A stretch of DNA of 53,000 nucleotides from Betaproteobacteria bacterium (GTDB lineage Bacteria > Pseudomonadota > Gammaproteobacteria > Burkholderiales > Burkholderiaceae_C), in contig JAGWOZ010000004.1 in the NCBI GenBank assembly GCA_028870715.1, forward strand, positions 1-53,000, written 5' to 3'. A program made the translations under genes and the position numbers. This document shows, piece by piece, positions 9,678-19,684 of the stretch. Every line of letters begins with the position of its first letter. Position 1 is the stretch's first letter. The notes under the pieces were generated by a model that did no database searches, had not been told where the DNA came from, and was given only the letters and a program-made list of their open reading frames with translations.

Positions 9678-11342
9678 ATGGCGCAATACGTCTTCACAAT
9701 GAACCGCGTCGGCAAGATCGTTCCGCCGAAGCGACAAATTCTCAAAGATATATCCCTATCTTTTTTCCCCGGAGCGAAGATCGGCGTCCTGGGCCTTAAC
9801 GGGTCGGGTAAGTCCACCCTGCTGCGCATCATGGCTGGCGTGGACAAGGACTTCGAGGGCGAGGCCGTGCCGCTGGCCGGCACGCGCATTGGCTATCTCC
9901 CTCAAGAACCGCAGATCGACGCCGGGCTGACCGTGCGCCAGGCCGTCGAGGAAGGGCTTGGCGGTGTGCTCGCTGCCAAGAAGCGGCTGGACGAGGTCTA
10001 TGCAGCCTATGCCGAACCCGACGCCGACTTCGACAAGCTGGCTGAAGAGCAAGCGCAGCTGGAAGCCATCATTGCCACCGGTGAGGGCGACAATACCGAC
10101 CTTCAACTCGAAATCGCCGCCGACGCGCTACGTCTGCCGCCCTGGGACTCGCTGATTGGACCCCTCTCAGGCGGTGAAAAGCGCCGCGTCGCGCTGTGCC
10201 GCCTGTTGTTGTCGAAGCCCGACATGCTCTTGCTCGACGAGCCGACAAACCACCTCGACGCCGAGAGCGTGGATTGGCTTGAGCAGTATCTGCACCGTTT
10301 TCCGGGCACGGTCGTGGCCGTCACGCACGACCGCTATTTTCTCGACAATGCAGCGGAGTGGATCCTGGAACTCGACCGGGGCCACGGCATCCCATTCAAG
10401 GGCAATTACACCAATTGGCTTGAGCAGAAAGAGGCCCGTCTGGAACAGGAAGCGCGCAGCGAAGCAGCACATCTCAAGACCATGAAGCAGGAACTGGAGT
10501 GGGTGCGGCAAAACCCCAAAGGCCGCCAAGCCAAGAGCAAGGCGCGCATGACACGCTTTGAAGAGCTGGCCAGTATCGAATACCAAAAGCGCAATGAAAC
10601 CAACGAAATCTTCATTCCCGTCGCTGACCGTCTGGGCAATGAGGTGATCGAGCTTCGCAACGTGCGCAAGACGCACGGCGACCGCCTTCTCGTCGACGAT
10701 CTCAGCTTCAAGGTTCCGGCTGGTGCAATCGTCGGTGTGATCGGGCCGAATGGTGCGGGCAAATCCACGCTCTTTCGCATGATTGCCGGCCAGGACAAAC
10801 CGGATGCGGGGGAAATCGTCGTGGGCCCCACGGTGAAGCTCGTCTATGAGGATCAAAGCCGCGAGGCGCTGCCTGGCGACAAGACAGTTTGGGAAGCCTT
10901 GTCGGACGGGCACGACATCCTCACGGTGGGCAAGTTCCAGATCGCGTCGCGCGCATACGCAGGACGATTCAATTTCAAGGGTGGTGACCAGCAAAAGCTG
11001 GTTGGCCAACTCTCGGGCGGTGAGCGCGGACGCCTTCATCTGGCCAAAACCCTGGTGTCCGGCGGGAACGTGCTTCTCCTGGATGAGCCCTCCAACGACC
11101 TCGATGTGGAAACCTTGCGCGCCCTCGAAGACGCACTCCTGGAGTTCGCCGGAAGCGTCATGGTGAGTAGCCACGACCGTTGGTTCTTGGATCGCATCAC
11201 CACCCACATCCTGGCCGCCGAGGGCGATTCGCAGTGGACATTCTTTGCCGGCAACTACCAGGAATATGAAGCCGATAAGAGGAAGCGTCTGGGCGAGGAA
11301 GGCGCACGACCCCACCGCCTGCGCTTCAAGCCGCTGCGCTGA
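9678..11342 (+). CDS. ettA: energy-dependent translational throttle protein EttA (ABC-F)
   Basis: Two ABC cassettes (GLNGSGKST, LSGGEKRRVAL, LLLDEPTNHLD; GPNGAGKST, LSGGERGRLHLA, LLLDEPSNDLD) and N-terminal MAQYVFTMNRVGKIVPPKRQILKDISLSFFPGAKIG. Confidence 0.95.
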   Translation: MAQYVFTMNRVGKIVPPKRQILKDISLSFFPGAKIGVLGLNGSGKSTLLRIMAGVDKDFEGEAVPLAGTRIGYLPQEPQIDAGLTVRQAVEEGLGGVLAAKKRLDEVYAAYAEPDADFDKLAEEQAQLEAIIATGEGDNTDLQLEIAADALRLPPWDSLIGPLSGGEKRRVALCRLLLSKPDMLLLDEPTNHLDAESVDWLEQYLHRFPGTVVAVTHDRYFLDNAAEWILELDRGHGIPFKGNYTNWLEQKEARLEQEARSEAAHLKTMKQELEWVRQNPKGRQAKSKARMTRFEELASIEYQKRNETNEIFIPVADRLGNEVIELRNVRKTHGDRLLVDDLSFKVPAGAIVGVIGPNGAGKSTLFRMIAGQDKPDAGEIVVGPTVKLVYEDQSREALPGDKTVWEALSDGHDILTVGKFQIASRAYAGRFNFKGGDQQKLVGQLSGGERGRLHLAKTLVSGGNVLLLDEPSNDLDVETLRALEDALLEFAGSVMVSSHDRWFLDRITTHILAAEGDSQWTFFAGNYQEYEADKRKRLGEEGARPHRLRFKPLR

Positions 11343-11371
11343 CGCAACCGTGTGCACCGAGCCCCGTCGGG

Positions 11372-11764
11372 ATGCGAACGATGCAACCCGCAAGTGAACC
11401 GTGTGCGGACGGTTTGATCGTTGCGTGCCTGTGCGCACAGTGGTGCAGCGTATGCCGGCAATGGAAGGCCAGCTTCGACAGTCTCGCCACGCAATTTCCG
11501 CAAGCGCGCTGGTTATGGGTAGATGTGGAAGACAACGCGGAAGTGCTCGGTGATTTCGAACCCGACAACTTCCCCCTGCTGGCCGTGCAGCGGGGGGCTC
11601 ATCTGGTGTTTTGCGCCACGCTGCCCCAGCAAACAGGAATTTGGCAGCGTCTGATCGAGGAACTTGGGGCGCTGGATCCGGCACAGGCGCTCAAACAGGC
11701 CGAGCGCTTGTGCCGCACGACCGCTGTGCAACTGGATCTTCGACAGCTCACATCCGGCCTGTGA
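11372..11764 (+). CDS. thioredoxin family protein
   Basis: CAQWCSVCRQWKASF..WLWVDVEDNAEVLGDFEPDNFPLLAVQRG. Confidence 0.75.
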   Translation: MRTMQPASEPCADGLIVACLCAQWCSVCRQWKASFDSLATQFPQARWLWVDVEDNAEVLGDFEPDNFPLLAVQRGAHLVFCATLPQQTGIWQRLIEELGALDPAQALKQAERLCRTTAVQLDLRQLTSGL

Positions 11765-11776
11765 TCGGGCTGTCTC

Positions 11777-12058
11777 TCAGCCGATCACAAAGCCATGCGG
11801 ATCGTTATCGGGTTCGACATCGATCACCGTGACAGCCGTCACTCGGCTGGCCGGCGACCCCGCCCAAAGCCATTGGTGAATGCATTCCACGGCTTGCGGG
11901 TCACCACAAGCAAGCACTTCGACGCGCCCATCAGGCAAGTTACGGGCGTAGCCGGTAATGCCAAGACCCAACGCCTCGGAACGGGTGTACGCACGGAACG
12001 AGACCCCTTGCACCCGACCACTGACAACGAAACGCTTGCACACTCCGCCACCGCCCAT
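11777..12058 (-). CDS. acyP: acylphosphatase
   Basis: RFVVSGRVQGVSFRAYTRSEALGLGITGYARNLPDGRVEVLACG. Confidence 0.92.
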   Translation of the reverse strand: MGGGGVCKRFVVSGRVQGVSFRAYTRSEALGLGITGYARNLPDGRVEVLACGDPQAVECIHQWLWAGSPASRVTAVTVIDVEPDNDPHGFVIG

Positions 12059-12412
12059 GCTGACTCCCTCATGCGTTCGCGACTGACACGTCGTCACCGC
12101 TCAAGCTGCGGCTGTGGCACGCTTGCACAATGGCTACGCACCCATGGCACACGCGAGACACTGGGGACCGCCTCCGCAAACGCAGCGCCCTCAACAACGA
12201 TGCGGCCTTGCCGCGGGACGCCGGGACGATGCATGCATGAACAACGCTGCGAATCACGGTCAATGTCGCTGACCATGGCACCTCGCCCCGCGCCGCGCTG
12301 GGTTCAGCGGCGGATCTGCGAATGGCACCAATGGCGGCCGCGTTGAAGAGCCAACCCGGTACCCGGCGCATCTGGTCATGGGCCGGCGCCCGGCGCAGTG
12401 CATGCTGCACCT

Positions 12413-13147
12413 TCACGTCGTCCCCCTCCCAACGGCCGTGCTGCGTGCGCCGAAAAGGGCTGTGCCTACGCGCACGATCGTCGCGCCCTCGAGCACGGCC
12501 GCTTCCAGATCAGCGCTCATACCCATGGACAGGGTGTCGAGGGCGAAGCCCTGCCGGTTGAGTGCCTCCATCAGTGCGTGCAACTGCGCGAAGGGCGCGC
12601 GTTGCGCCTGAATGTTCTGGCTCGGAGCCGGGATGCACATGAGCCCGCGCAACCGAAGGTTTGGCAGCGCGCCCACGGCCTTGGCCAAGTCCTCCAAGGC
12701 CTGCGGCGGCACACCGCTCTTGCTGGCCTCGCCGCTGACGTTAACCTGCAGGCAGATCTGCAGCGGCGCAAGCACATGACCGTCGCGCTCCACGGGACGC
12801 TGCGCCGAAAGCCGCTGAGCAACGTGCAGGCGGTCCACACTGTGCACCCAGTCGAACTGTGTCGCCACCTCTCGCGTCTTGTTGCTCTGCAGCGGGCCGA
12901 TGAAATGCCAGCGAAGTCGCGGATGCCTGGTGCGAAGGGCTGCAATCTTGCCCACGCCCTCCTGGACGTAGTTCTCGCCGAAGTCAATCTGTCCGCAGGC
13001 GGCGAGCTCGGCCACGGCATCGGCCGAAAATGTCTTCGAAACCGCCAGGAGGCATACCGAGGCCGGATCGCGCCCGGCAATCGCGGCCGCGCGGGCAATG
13101 CGACTGCGCACATCAAGCAGACGGTTGGCTGGGGTCGATTGGGTCAT
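12413..13147 (-). CDS. YggS/PLPBP family pyridoxal phosphate homeostasis protein
   Basis: LLAVSKTFSADAV, DFGENYVQEG, WHFIGPLQSNKTR, LSMGMSADLEAAV..G.T.VRVGTALFG. Confidence 0.93.
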   Translation of the reverse strand: MTQSTPANRLLDVRSRIARAAAIAGRDPASVCLLAVSKTFSADAVAELAACGQIDFGENYVQEGVGKIAALRTRHPRLRWHFIGPLQSNKTREVATQFDWVHSVDRLHVAQRLSAQRPVERDGHVLAPLQICLQVNVSGEASKSGVPPQALEDLAKAVGALPNLRLRGLMCIPAPSQNIQAQRAPFAQLHALMEALNRQGFALDTLSMGMSADLEAAVLEGATIVRVGTALFGARSTAVGRGTT

Positions 13148-13283
13148 GGACGGGCCGGGTAAGAGAGTAAAGCTTTGATCGTTCCGTGGAAACAACACGC
13201 GGCACCATGCGATGGGACAAACCTGCGGTGAGGAGGCAGGCTGGCCCGTAATATAAGGAAATTGCCAATCTTGGGGGATTGCA

Positions 13284-14330
13284 GTGGACATCACGCAACT
13301 GCTGGCTTTCAGCGTGAAAAACAACGCATCGGATTTGCACCTGTCGGCCGGACTGCCGCCGATGATCCGGGTGCATGGAGACGTGCGCCGCATCAACGTT
13401 GAACCGCTCGAGCACAAAACCGTGCATGCGATGGTGTACGACATCATGAGCGACGTGCAACGCAAGCATTTCGAGGAATATTTCGAAGTTGATTTTTCGT
13501 TCGAAATCCCGGGCCTGGCGCGCTTTCGCGTCAATGCCTTCAACCAAAATCGCGGCGCTGGTGCGGTGTTCCGGACCATTCCGAGCAAGATCCTTACCCT
13601 GGAAGACCTCAACGCCCCGAAGATCTTCGGTGACCTGGCCTTGAAGCCTCGCGGTCTCGTTCTTGTGACGGGCCCCACAGGCTCGGGCAAGTCGACCACC
13701 CTCGCAGCCATGGTCAATCACCTCAATGAGAATGAGTACGCACACATTCTGACGATCGAGGACCCCATCGAGTTCGTGCATGAATCCAAGAAATGCCTCA
13801 TCAACCAGCGTGAGGTCGGTCCCCATACCCTGAGTTTTTCCAACGCCTTGCGCTCGGCCTTGCGTGAAGACCCCGACTCCATTTTGGTGGGAGAGATGCG
13901 CGACTTGGAAACCATACGGCTGGCTCTCACCGCGTCCGAAACCGGACACCTCGTGTTCGCCACGCTGCACACATCCTCCGCACCCAAGACCATCGACCGC
14001 ATCATCGATGTGTTCCCCGCAGCAGAGAAGGACATGGTGCGCGCCATGCTGTCGGAGGCGCTGGTGGCCGTAATTTCGCAGACCCTTTGCAAGGTCAAGG
14101 ACGGCTCTGGTCGCGTCGCCGCACACGAGATCATGATTGGCACACCGGCCATTCGCAACCTCATTCGCGAGAACAAGGTTGCCCAGATGTACTCCATGAT
14201 CCAGACGAGCCAAGCTCACGGGATGCAAACGCTGGATCAAAACCTCGCCGACCTGGTGCGCCGTAACGCCATTTCGGCAACGGAGGCCCGTGCGAAGGCC
14301 AAGCAGCCTGAGAATTTCCCCGGTGCGTGA
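13284..14330 (+). CDS. pilT: type IV pilus twitching motility ATPase PilT
   Basis: MDITQLLAFSVKNNASDLHLSAGLPPMIRVHGDVRRI; Walker A GPTGSGKSTT; IREDPDSILVGEMRD-like motif. Confidence 0.96.
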   Translation: MDITQLLAFSVKNNASDLHLSAGLPPMIRVHGDVRRINVEPLEHKTVHAMVYDIMSDVQRKHFEEYFEVDFSFEIPGLARFRVNAFNQNRGAGAVFRTIPSKILTLEDLNAPKIFGDLALKPRGLVLVTGPTGSGKSTTLAAMVNHLNENEYAHILTIEDPIEFVHESKKCLINQREVGPHTLSFSNALRSALREDPDSILVGEMRDLETIRLALTASETGHLVFATLHTSSAPKTIDRIIDVFPAAEKDMVRAMLSEALVAVISQTLCKVKDGSGRVAAHEIMIGTPAIRNLIRENKVAQMYSMIQTSQAHGMQTLDQNLADLVRRNAISATEARAKAKQPENFPGA

Positions 14331-14415
14331 ATTCTGCCCCGCCAGCTAGCTCACACCATCATCCAACCCACCAGCGCCCACGTTGATTCGGGCACGTCGT
14401 TCGCCACCGACCACC

Positions 14416-15045
14416 ATGAAAAAAGTCTTCGAGATGCTGCGCAGGAGCAAGCCCGTTGAGCAAAACGGCGACGAAGGTGCGGAATCCCAGTTTTTCACCA
14501 CAGGTTTCCAGGACGTTGACGATGCCACGGTGCCTGTCGTGCACTGGGCCGAGCGCGCCAAGGCCACTGGCGCACGCAAACTGGCGCGTCCGGCGCCGGT
14601 CAAGCGGCTGAAGGATCTTTGGAGTCGTGACCGCTTCATGGCAGGACTCACCCCCGACGACCTGGAGAAATGCGCCCGGTATTTCGAGTTCTACGCCGTC
14701 GATGCCAACAAGGACCTGATTGAGCAAAACGAGTACGGTGGATTCATGCTGGTGATGTTGCACGGCGTCGTGGCCGTGGACCGGCAGCAGCCTTGGGGCG
14801 AGCGCCTCCGCCTGACGGAGGTCAGGGCTGGCAATGTGCTGGGTGAAATGTCGCTTCTGGATGCCGGACCGCGCTGGTCGTATTGCACGACGCTGAACCC
14901 CACGGAGGTCGCGGTGCTCGAGGCAGGTGCGCTCGACACCATGATGGAACAGGATCCAGGCTCCGCCGCGCGGCTGATCGGCTCGCTCGCGCGCCGCCTG
15001 TCTCTGCGCCTGCGTAAACTCGGTGCAGCCTCGCAACCCGCATGA
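14416..15045 (+). CDS. cyclic-nucleotide-binding-domain protein between pilT and pilU
   Basis: cNMP-fold (LIEQNEYGGFMLVMLHGVVAV.....V.AGNVLGEMSLLDAGPRWSYCTTL); located between pilT and pilU. Confidence 0.8.
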   Translation: MKKVFEMLRRSKPVEQNGDEGAESQFFTTGFQDVDDATVPVVHWAERAKATGARKLARPAPVKRLKDLWSRDRFMAGLTPDDLEKCARYFEFYAVDANKDLIEQNEYGGFMLVMLHGVVAVDRQQPWGERLRLTEVRAGNVLGEMSLLDAGPRWSYCTTLNPTEVAVLEAGALDTMMEQDPGSAARLIGSLARRLSLRLRKLGAASQPA

Positions 15046-15100
15046 TGCACATCTCTCCACGCCGTCCCGACAAGGCCGCATTTGACCAGGGAGCCATCTG

Positions 15101-16234
15101 ATGGAACGCGACCAAGCATCCAAATTCGTGCAAGATCTGCTGCGGTTGATGGTCAGCCGCGGCGGCTCCGATTTGTTCCTTACCGCCGACTTCCCCCCCG
15201 CCATCAAAGTCGACGGACAAGTCAGCAAGATGTCGGCGCAGCCACTGACGCCGCAGCACACCCAGGCACTGGCGCGAGCCATCATGAATGATCGCCAGTC
15301 CTCCGACTTTGAACGCACGAAGGAATGTAACTTCGCGATCGCGCCCGCAGGCATTGGGCGGTTTCGCTGCAATGCGTTCCTCCAGCAGGGCAACATCGGC
15401 TTGGTGCTTCGCCTGATCCCACAGACTCTGCCAACGATCGAAAGCACCGGCCTGCCCCGCGTTCTTGAGGAACTCGCGATGAGCAAGCGCGGCCTCATCA
15501 TTTTCGTGGGCGCCACGGGCAGCGGCAAAAGCACCTCAATGGCGGCAATGCTGGATTGGCGCAATGAGCACTCCTATGGCCATATCGTCACGGTCGAGGA
15601 TCCCATTGAATTCGTCCATGCGCACAAGAACTGCATCGTCACCCAGCGGGAGGTTGGCATCGATACCGACACGTGGGAGGCCGCGCTGAAGAACACCTTG
15701 CGCCAGGCCCCGGACGTCATCCTGATGGGCGAAATCCGTGACCGCGAGACCATGGATCACGCCGTGGCGTTTGCCGAAACAGGGCACCTCGTCCTGGCCA
15801 CGCTGCATGCAAACAATGCGAACCAGGCACTGGATCGCATCGTCAACTTCTTCCCCGAAGAGCGCCGCAATCAGCTGCTGATGGACCTGTCGCTGAATCT
15901 CAGGGCCCTCATTTCTCAACGGCTTCTGCCTCGTCAGGACGGACGCGGTCGCATGGCGGCAGTGGAAATCATGATCAATTCCCCGCTGATCGCCGATCAC
16001 ATCTTCAAGGGCGAGGTGGGTGAGATCAAGGATGTGATGAAGCGTTCGCGCGAACTCGGCATGCAGACTTTCGATCAGGCCCTCTTCGACCTTTACGAAG
16101 GCGGCCAGATCAGCTACGAGGATGCGTTACGCAATGCCGATTCGGTCAACGATCTGCGTCTGCGCATCAAACTCGATAGCAAGCGCGACCAGCAGGATCC
16201 ATCGAGCGGAACCGAACATCTGGCCATCGTCTGA
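15101..16234 (+). CDS. pilU: PilT/PilU-family twitching motility ATPase PilU
   Basis: GSDLFLTADFPPAIKVDGQVSK, Walker A GATGSGKSTSMAAML, LRQAPDVILMGEIRDRETM. Confidence 0.95.
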   Translation: MERDQASKFVQDLLRLMVSRGGSDLFLTADFPPAIKVDGQVSKMSAQPLTPQHTQALARAIMNDRQSSDFERTKECNFAIAPAGIGRFRCNAFLQQGNIGLVLRLIPQTLPTIESTGLPRVLEELAMSKRGLIIFVGATGSGKSTSMAAMLDWRNEHSYGHIVTVEDPIEFVHAHKNCIVTQREVGIDTDTWEAALKNTLRQAPDVILMGEIRDRETMDHAVAFAETGHLVLATLHANNANQALDRIVNFFPEERRNQLLMDLSLNLRALISQRLLPRQDGRGRMAAVEIMINSPLIADHIFKGEVGEIKDVMKRSRELGMQTFDQALFDLYEGGQISYEDALRNADSVNDLRLRIKLDSKRDQQDPSSGTEHLAIV

Positions 16235-16302
16235 ATTCCCGAGGGATCGGCTGCAAGCCAACCCCGGCGGACCCTTTTTGTCTATTCTGATCTGAGGCGT
16301 AC

Positions 16303-17436
16303 ATGAAATTATTCTGGCCCCTGTTGCTTTGCCTGGGTCTGTGCACCACCGCACAGGCCGGCGATCCCGGCCTGACCGAGTCACAAATCCTGATTGGCCA
16401 GTCAGCACCGTTCACGGGGCCCGCTGCGCAGCTTGGCATCCGCCTTCGCATGGGCATCGAGGCCTACTTCAAGGCGGTCAATGCCGAAGGCGGGGTCGAC
16501 GGCAGGCAGCTCAAGCTTGTGAGCCTGGATGACGGCTACGAGCCGACACGCGCCGTGGCCAACACCAAGCAATTCATCGGGGGCGACAACCAGGTGTTCG
16601 CCCTGCTTGGCTACGTCGGCACACCCACGACCCTGGCGGCAAAGCCCATCATCGACGCGGCGAAGATCCCGCTCGTCGGCCCATTTACCGGAGCCATGGC
16701 GCTACGCGCGCCTGTGGACCGCTATGTTTTCAACATCCGCGCCAGTTACAACGACGAGACACGGCGGATCGTCGACAACTTTCTGTTCCTCGGCCTGAAG
16801 AAGGTCGCCGTCTTCTATCAGGACGATGCGTTCGGCAAGGCTGGCCTGTCCGGCGTTGACGCTGCCCTTGCCGCGCATGGCCTCAAGCCGGTGGCCACTG
16901 GCACGGTGCAGCGCAACACGGTGGATATCGCAGCCGCGCTGAAGTCCATCCTGCCTGCCAAGCCCGATCTCATCGTTGAAGTGGGTACCTATACGGAAGC
17001 AGCGGCCTTCATCAAGGCTTCGCGCGCTCAAGGCTACGGCGGACAGTTCGCAAATGTCAGCTTTGTTGGCTCCGAAGCGCTTGCCAAAGCGCTCGGCGCC
17101 GAGGGTGACGGCGTGATGATCACCCAGGTTGTGCCCTTCCCCTATTCCGGGGCCAGCGCGATCGTGCGTGAGTACCAGAGTCGCATGGTGACAGCAGGGC
17201 ACAAAGACGACTACGACTTCACAAGCCTGGAAGGGTATATTGACGCCAAGGTCCTGGTCCAGGCGCTGCGCAAGGCCGGACACTCGCCAACGCGCACCAC
17301 CTTCATCGATGCGCTCAACGGCATGAGCGCCGACGATCTGGGCGGCTTCATGGTGCACTTTTCACCCGCTGACCATGCCGGCTCAAACTATGTGGATGTG
17401 ACAAGCATCACCAAAAGCGGCACATTCAGGCATTGA
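16303..17436 (+). CDS. ABC transporter periplasmic (branched-chain amino acid-type) substrate-binding protein
   Basis: Signal peptide; ILIGQSAPFTGPAAQLGI..GIEAYFKAVNAEGGVDGRQLKLVSLDDGYEPTRAVANTKQFI. Confidence 0.93.
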   Translation: MKLFWPLLLCLGLCTTAQAGDPGLTESQILIGQSAPFTGPAAQLGIRLRMGIEAYFKAVNAEGGVDGRQLKLVSLDDGYEPTRAVANTKQFIGGDNQVFALLGYVGTPTTLAAKPIIDAAKIPLVGPFTGAMALRAPVDRYVFNIRASYNDETRRIVDNFLFLGLKKVAVFYQDDAFGKAGLSGVDAALAAHGLKPVATGTVQRNTVDIAAALKSILPAKPDLIVEVGTYTEAAAFIKASRAQGYGGQFANVSFVGSEALAKALGAEGDGVMITQVVPFPYSGASAIVREYQSRMVTAGHKDDYDFTSLEGYIDAKVLVQALRKAGHSPTRTTFIDALNGMSADDLGGFMVHFSPADHAGSNYVDVTSITKSGTFRH

Positions 17437-17481
17437 ACCCAACGACCTTCCGGAGTCCTTGGGTGACTCGATCAGCAGTCG

Positions 17482-18012
17482 ATGCAATACGCCAAGACTC
17501 CAAAGGGCCCGGCTGAAATCCGCGGTCGATCGTTGAGCCGCCCACTGCGCCATGTCGCACTCTGCGTGAATGGCGATCGGAACTCCATGGCCCTCATTGC
17601 ACTTGCGCGGGCCTGCGGGCCACCGGCAGACGCGCTGCAGAAGCTTCGTGGCTTGGGTCTGATCACCGCCGCGGACCCCCGGCCCGACGCAGGAGCGCCC
17701 CGGCGCAATTTGATAAAGAGCCAGAGCGTGTCGGCATTCGATGCGCTGGGGCCCGACACCCTGCAGCCGCTTGAACAGGGTCCCGACGCCGCGGGCGCGT
17801 CCGGCGACGACTACCTGCGCTTCGATGCGCACATGAAGGCACTCCTCGGCGCACACATGGCGCTGCTCAAGGCCGACCGCCTTCCGCTCAAAATCGGGCA
17901 ATGCAATACAGTCGAAGAGCCTCGCGCCCTCCTTCCCGAGTTGGAGGTTGGCCTCATGAAGGCTGCAGGCAGCGGTCGTGCCCGTGCGCTGCTGCATGAC
18001 CTCTCGACTTGA
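17482..18012 (+). CDS. hypothetical protein, possibly winged-helix-like
   Basis: 176 aa ORF in an otherwise empty interval; 'DALQKLRGLGLIT' looks like a winged-helix element; start uncertain. Confidence 0.45.
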   Translation: MQYAKTPKGPAEIRGRSLSRPLRHVALCVNGDRNSMALIALARACGPPADALQKLRGLGLITAADPRPDAGAPRRNLIKSQSVSAFDALGPDTLQPLEQGPDAAGASGDDYLRFDAHMKALLGAHMALLKADRLPLKIGQCNTVEEPRALLPELEVGLMKAAGSGRARALLHDLST

Positions 18013-18037
18013 CGAAGCCGGCCAACAGCATCGACTT

Positions 18038-19285
18038 TCAACGGGTGCCGAAAAACCAAGTGCAGACCGCGATCGATGCCACGATCCCTGCCAAGTCCGC
18101 CAGCAGCGCACAGCCCACGGTGTGGCGCACCCGGCGAATGCCCACGGCGCCGTAATACACAGCCAGCACGTAGAACGTCGTCTCGGTGCTGCCCTGCATG
18201 GTGGCTGCGGTGAGTGCCGGGAAACTGTCGACGCCATAATGCTGCATGGTCTCGATGAGCATCGCGCGCGCGGCGCTTCCAGAAAATGGCTTGACCAGCG
18301 CTGTGGGCAGTGCCGCGACGAAATCCGTATTGAGCCCCACGCCCTTCACCACCCAACGGATGCCGTCAATCGCATAGCCCAGAGCCCCCGAGGCACGCAA
18401 CACGCCAACGGCACACAGCATCGCCACGAGGTAGGGCAGCAAGTCACGCGCCACGTCGAATCCCTGCTTGGCACCCTCGATAAAGGCCTCATAAACCGGT
18501 ACGCGCTTGATGGCCCCGGCGAGCAAGAAGACAATGATGACGCCAAACAGCGCCAAGTTGCCAACCAACGATGACGCGTTGGCAAGCGTCGCCGCCGATA
18601 GCGTGCCCAGAAACGCGAGCAGTCCTCCCAGCAGCAGCGCAAGGGCAGCCATATAGGCCAGCGCCACCGGATCCCAAAGCTTGAGGCGCTGCATAAAGGC
18701 CACGCTTAGAAGCCCGACCAGAGTGGAGGCGCTGGTGGCCAGCAGAATGGGCAGGAACACCAACGTCGGGTCGGCCGCCCCCTGCTGCGCACGGTACATG
18801 AAGATGCTTACTGGCAGCAGCGTCAGGGACGAGGCGTTGAGCACCAGAAAAAGGATCTGTGCATTGCTCGCCGTGTCGCTACTGGGATTGAGCGTTTGGA
18901 GCTCGCGCATTGCACGCAGCCCGACCGGTGTGGCGGCATTGTCAAGGCCAAGCACGTTGGCGGCAAAGTTCAGCGTGATGAGGCCGATCGCCGGATGGCC
19001 CTCGGGAACCTCAGGCATCAGACGTCTGAACAGCGGCCCAAGCGCACGCGCAAGTGCAGTGACGAGTCCGGCCCTCTCGGCGATGCGCAGAAGTCCCATC
19101 CAAAGCGTCAGCGTGCCGAACAACAGCAGCATCACATCAACCGAGAGTTTCGCCATCGCGAAAAAGCTTCCGACGATGGCCGCGAACACCGCCGGGTCCC
19201 CACCCAGCAACCAGCGGGCCAGAGCCGCCATCGCCGCTACAAGAAAAAAGCCGAGCCAGAGACGGTTGAGCATAAAGGGGCGCAT
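18038..19285 (-). CDS. nucleoside-recognition/SpmA-SpmB-like fused membrane protein
   Basis: Hydrophobic protein with LNFAANVLGLDNAATPVGLRAM (SpmA-type) and GALGYAIDGIRWVVKGVG...PTALVKPFSGSAARAM..ET (SpmB-type) motifs. Confidence 0.85.
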   Translation of the reverse strand: MRPFMLNRLWLGFFLVAAMAALARWLLGGDPAVFAAIVGSFFAMAKLSVDVMLLLFGTLTLWMGLLRIAERAGLVTALARALGPLFRRLMPEVPEGHPAIGLITLNFAANVLGLDNAATPVGLRAMRELQTLNPSSDTASNAQILFLVLNASSLTLLPVSIFMYRAQQGAADPTLVFLPILLATSASTLVGLLSVAFMQRLKLWDPVALAYMAALALLLGGLLAFLGTLSAATLANASSLVGNLALFGVIIVFLLAGAIKRVPVYEAFIEGAKQGFDVARDLLPYLVAMLCAVGVLRASGALGYAIDGIRWVVKGVGLNTDFVAALPTALVKPFSGSAARAMLIETMQHYGVDSFPALTAATMQGSTETTFYVLAVYYGAVGIRRVRHTVGCALLADLAGIVASIAVCTWFFGTR

Positions 19286-19684
19286 GCCGATCAAAATGGA
19301 TCACCGCATGGTAGGGCTTCGCACCGCGCGGAGGTACCGCGAGCGCTGGCCAGTCATGCCGGCCACCACCTCCCCAAGCACACTGGCCGCGACGCGCTGA
19401 ACCGACGGCCTCGCCTGCGGCAGTTTGGGCTCACCCAACCTGCCGTGCACATTGATCGAGTCCTCGACGCCGGGCGCGTGGTCCCGCGTCCACGCCTTGC
19501 GCTCGCCCGCTGACGAGACCGAGGTGGCAGCCGCATCCCCGTGCCGCGCCTCGACGCACCGGGTCTTCAGCCGTACGTCGTGCAAAAGAGCCTTGCGCCG
19601 AAGGCGTGAGAATTTGAACACCCCGGGGCTGGATCCGACGCCCGCGAATGCTCCTTCTGGATGTCGTGAATTTCCGGTTGCGGG

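Noticed and set aside
10167-11684. 505-aa minus-strand ORF opposite ettA
   Set aside because: Antisense shadow of the EttA reading frame.
19301-19621. 106-aa minus-strand ORF between the SpmAB-like and helicase genes
   Set aside because: No recognisable domain, Arg-rich composition typical of spurious high-GC ORFs; not supported enough to call.
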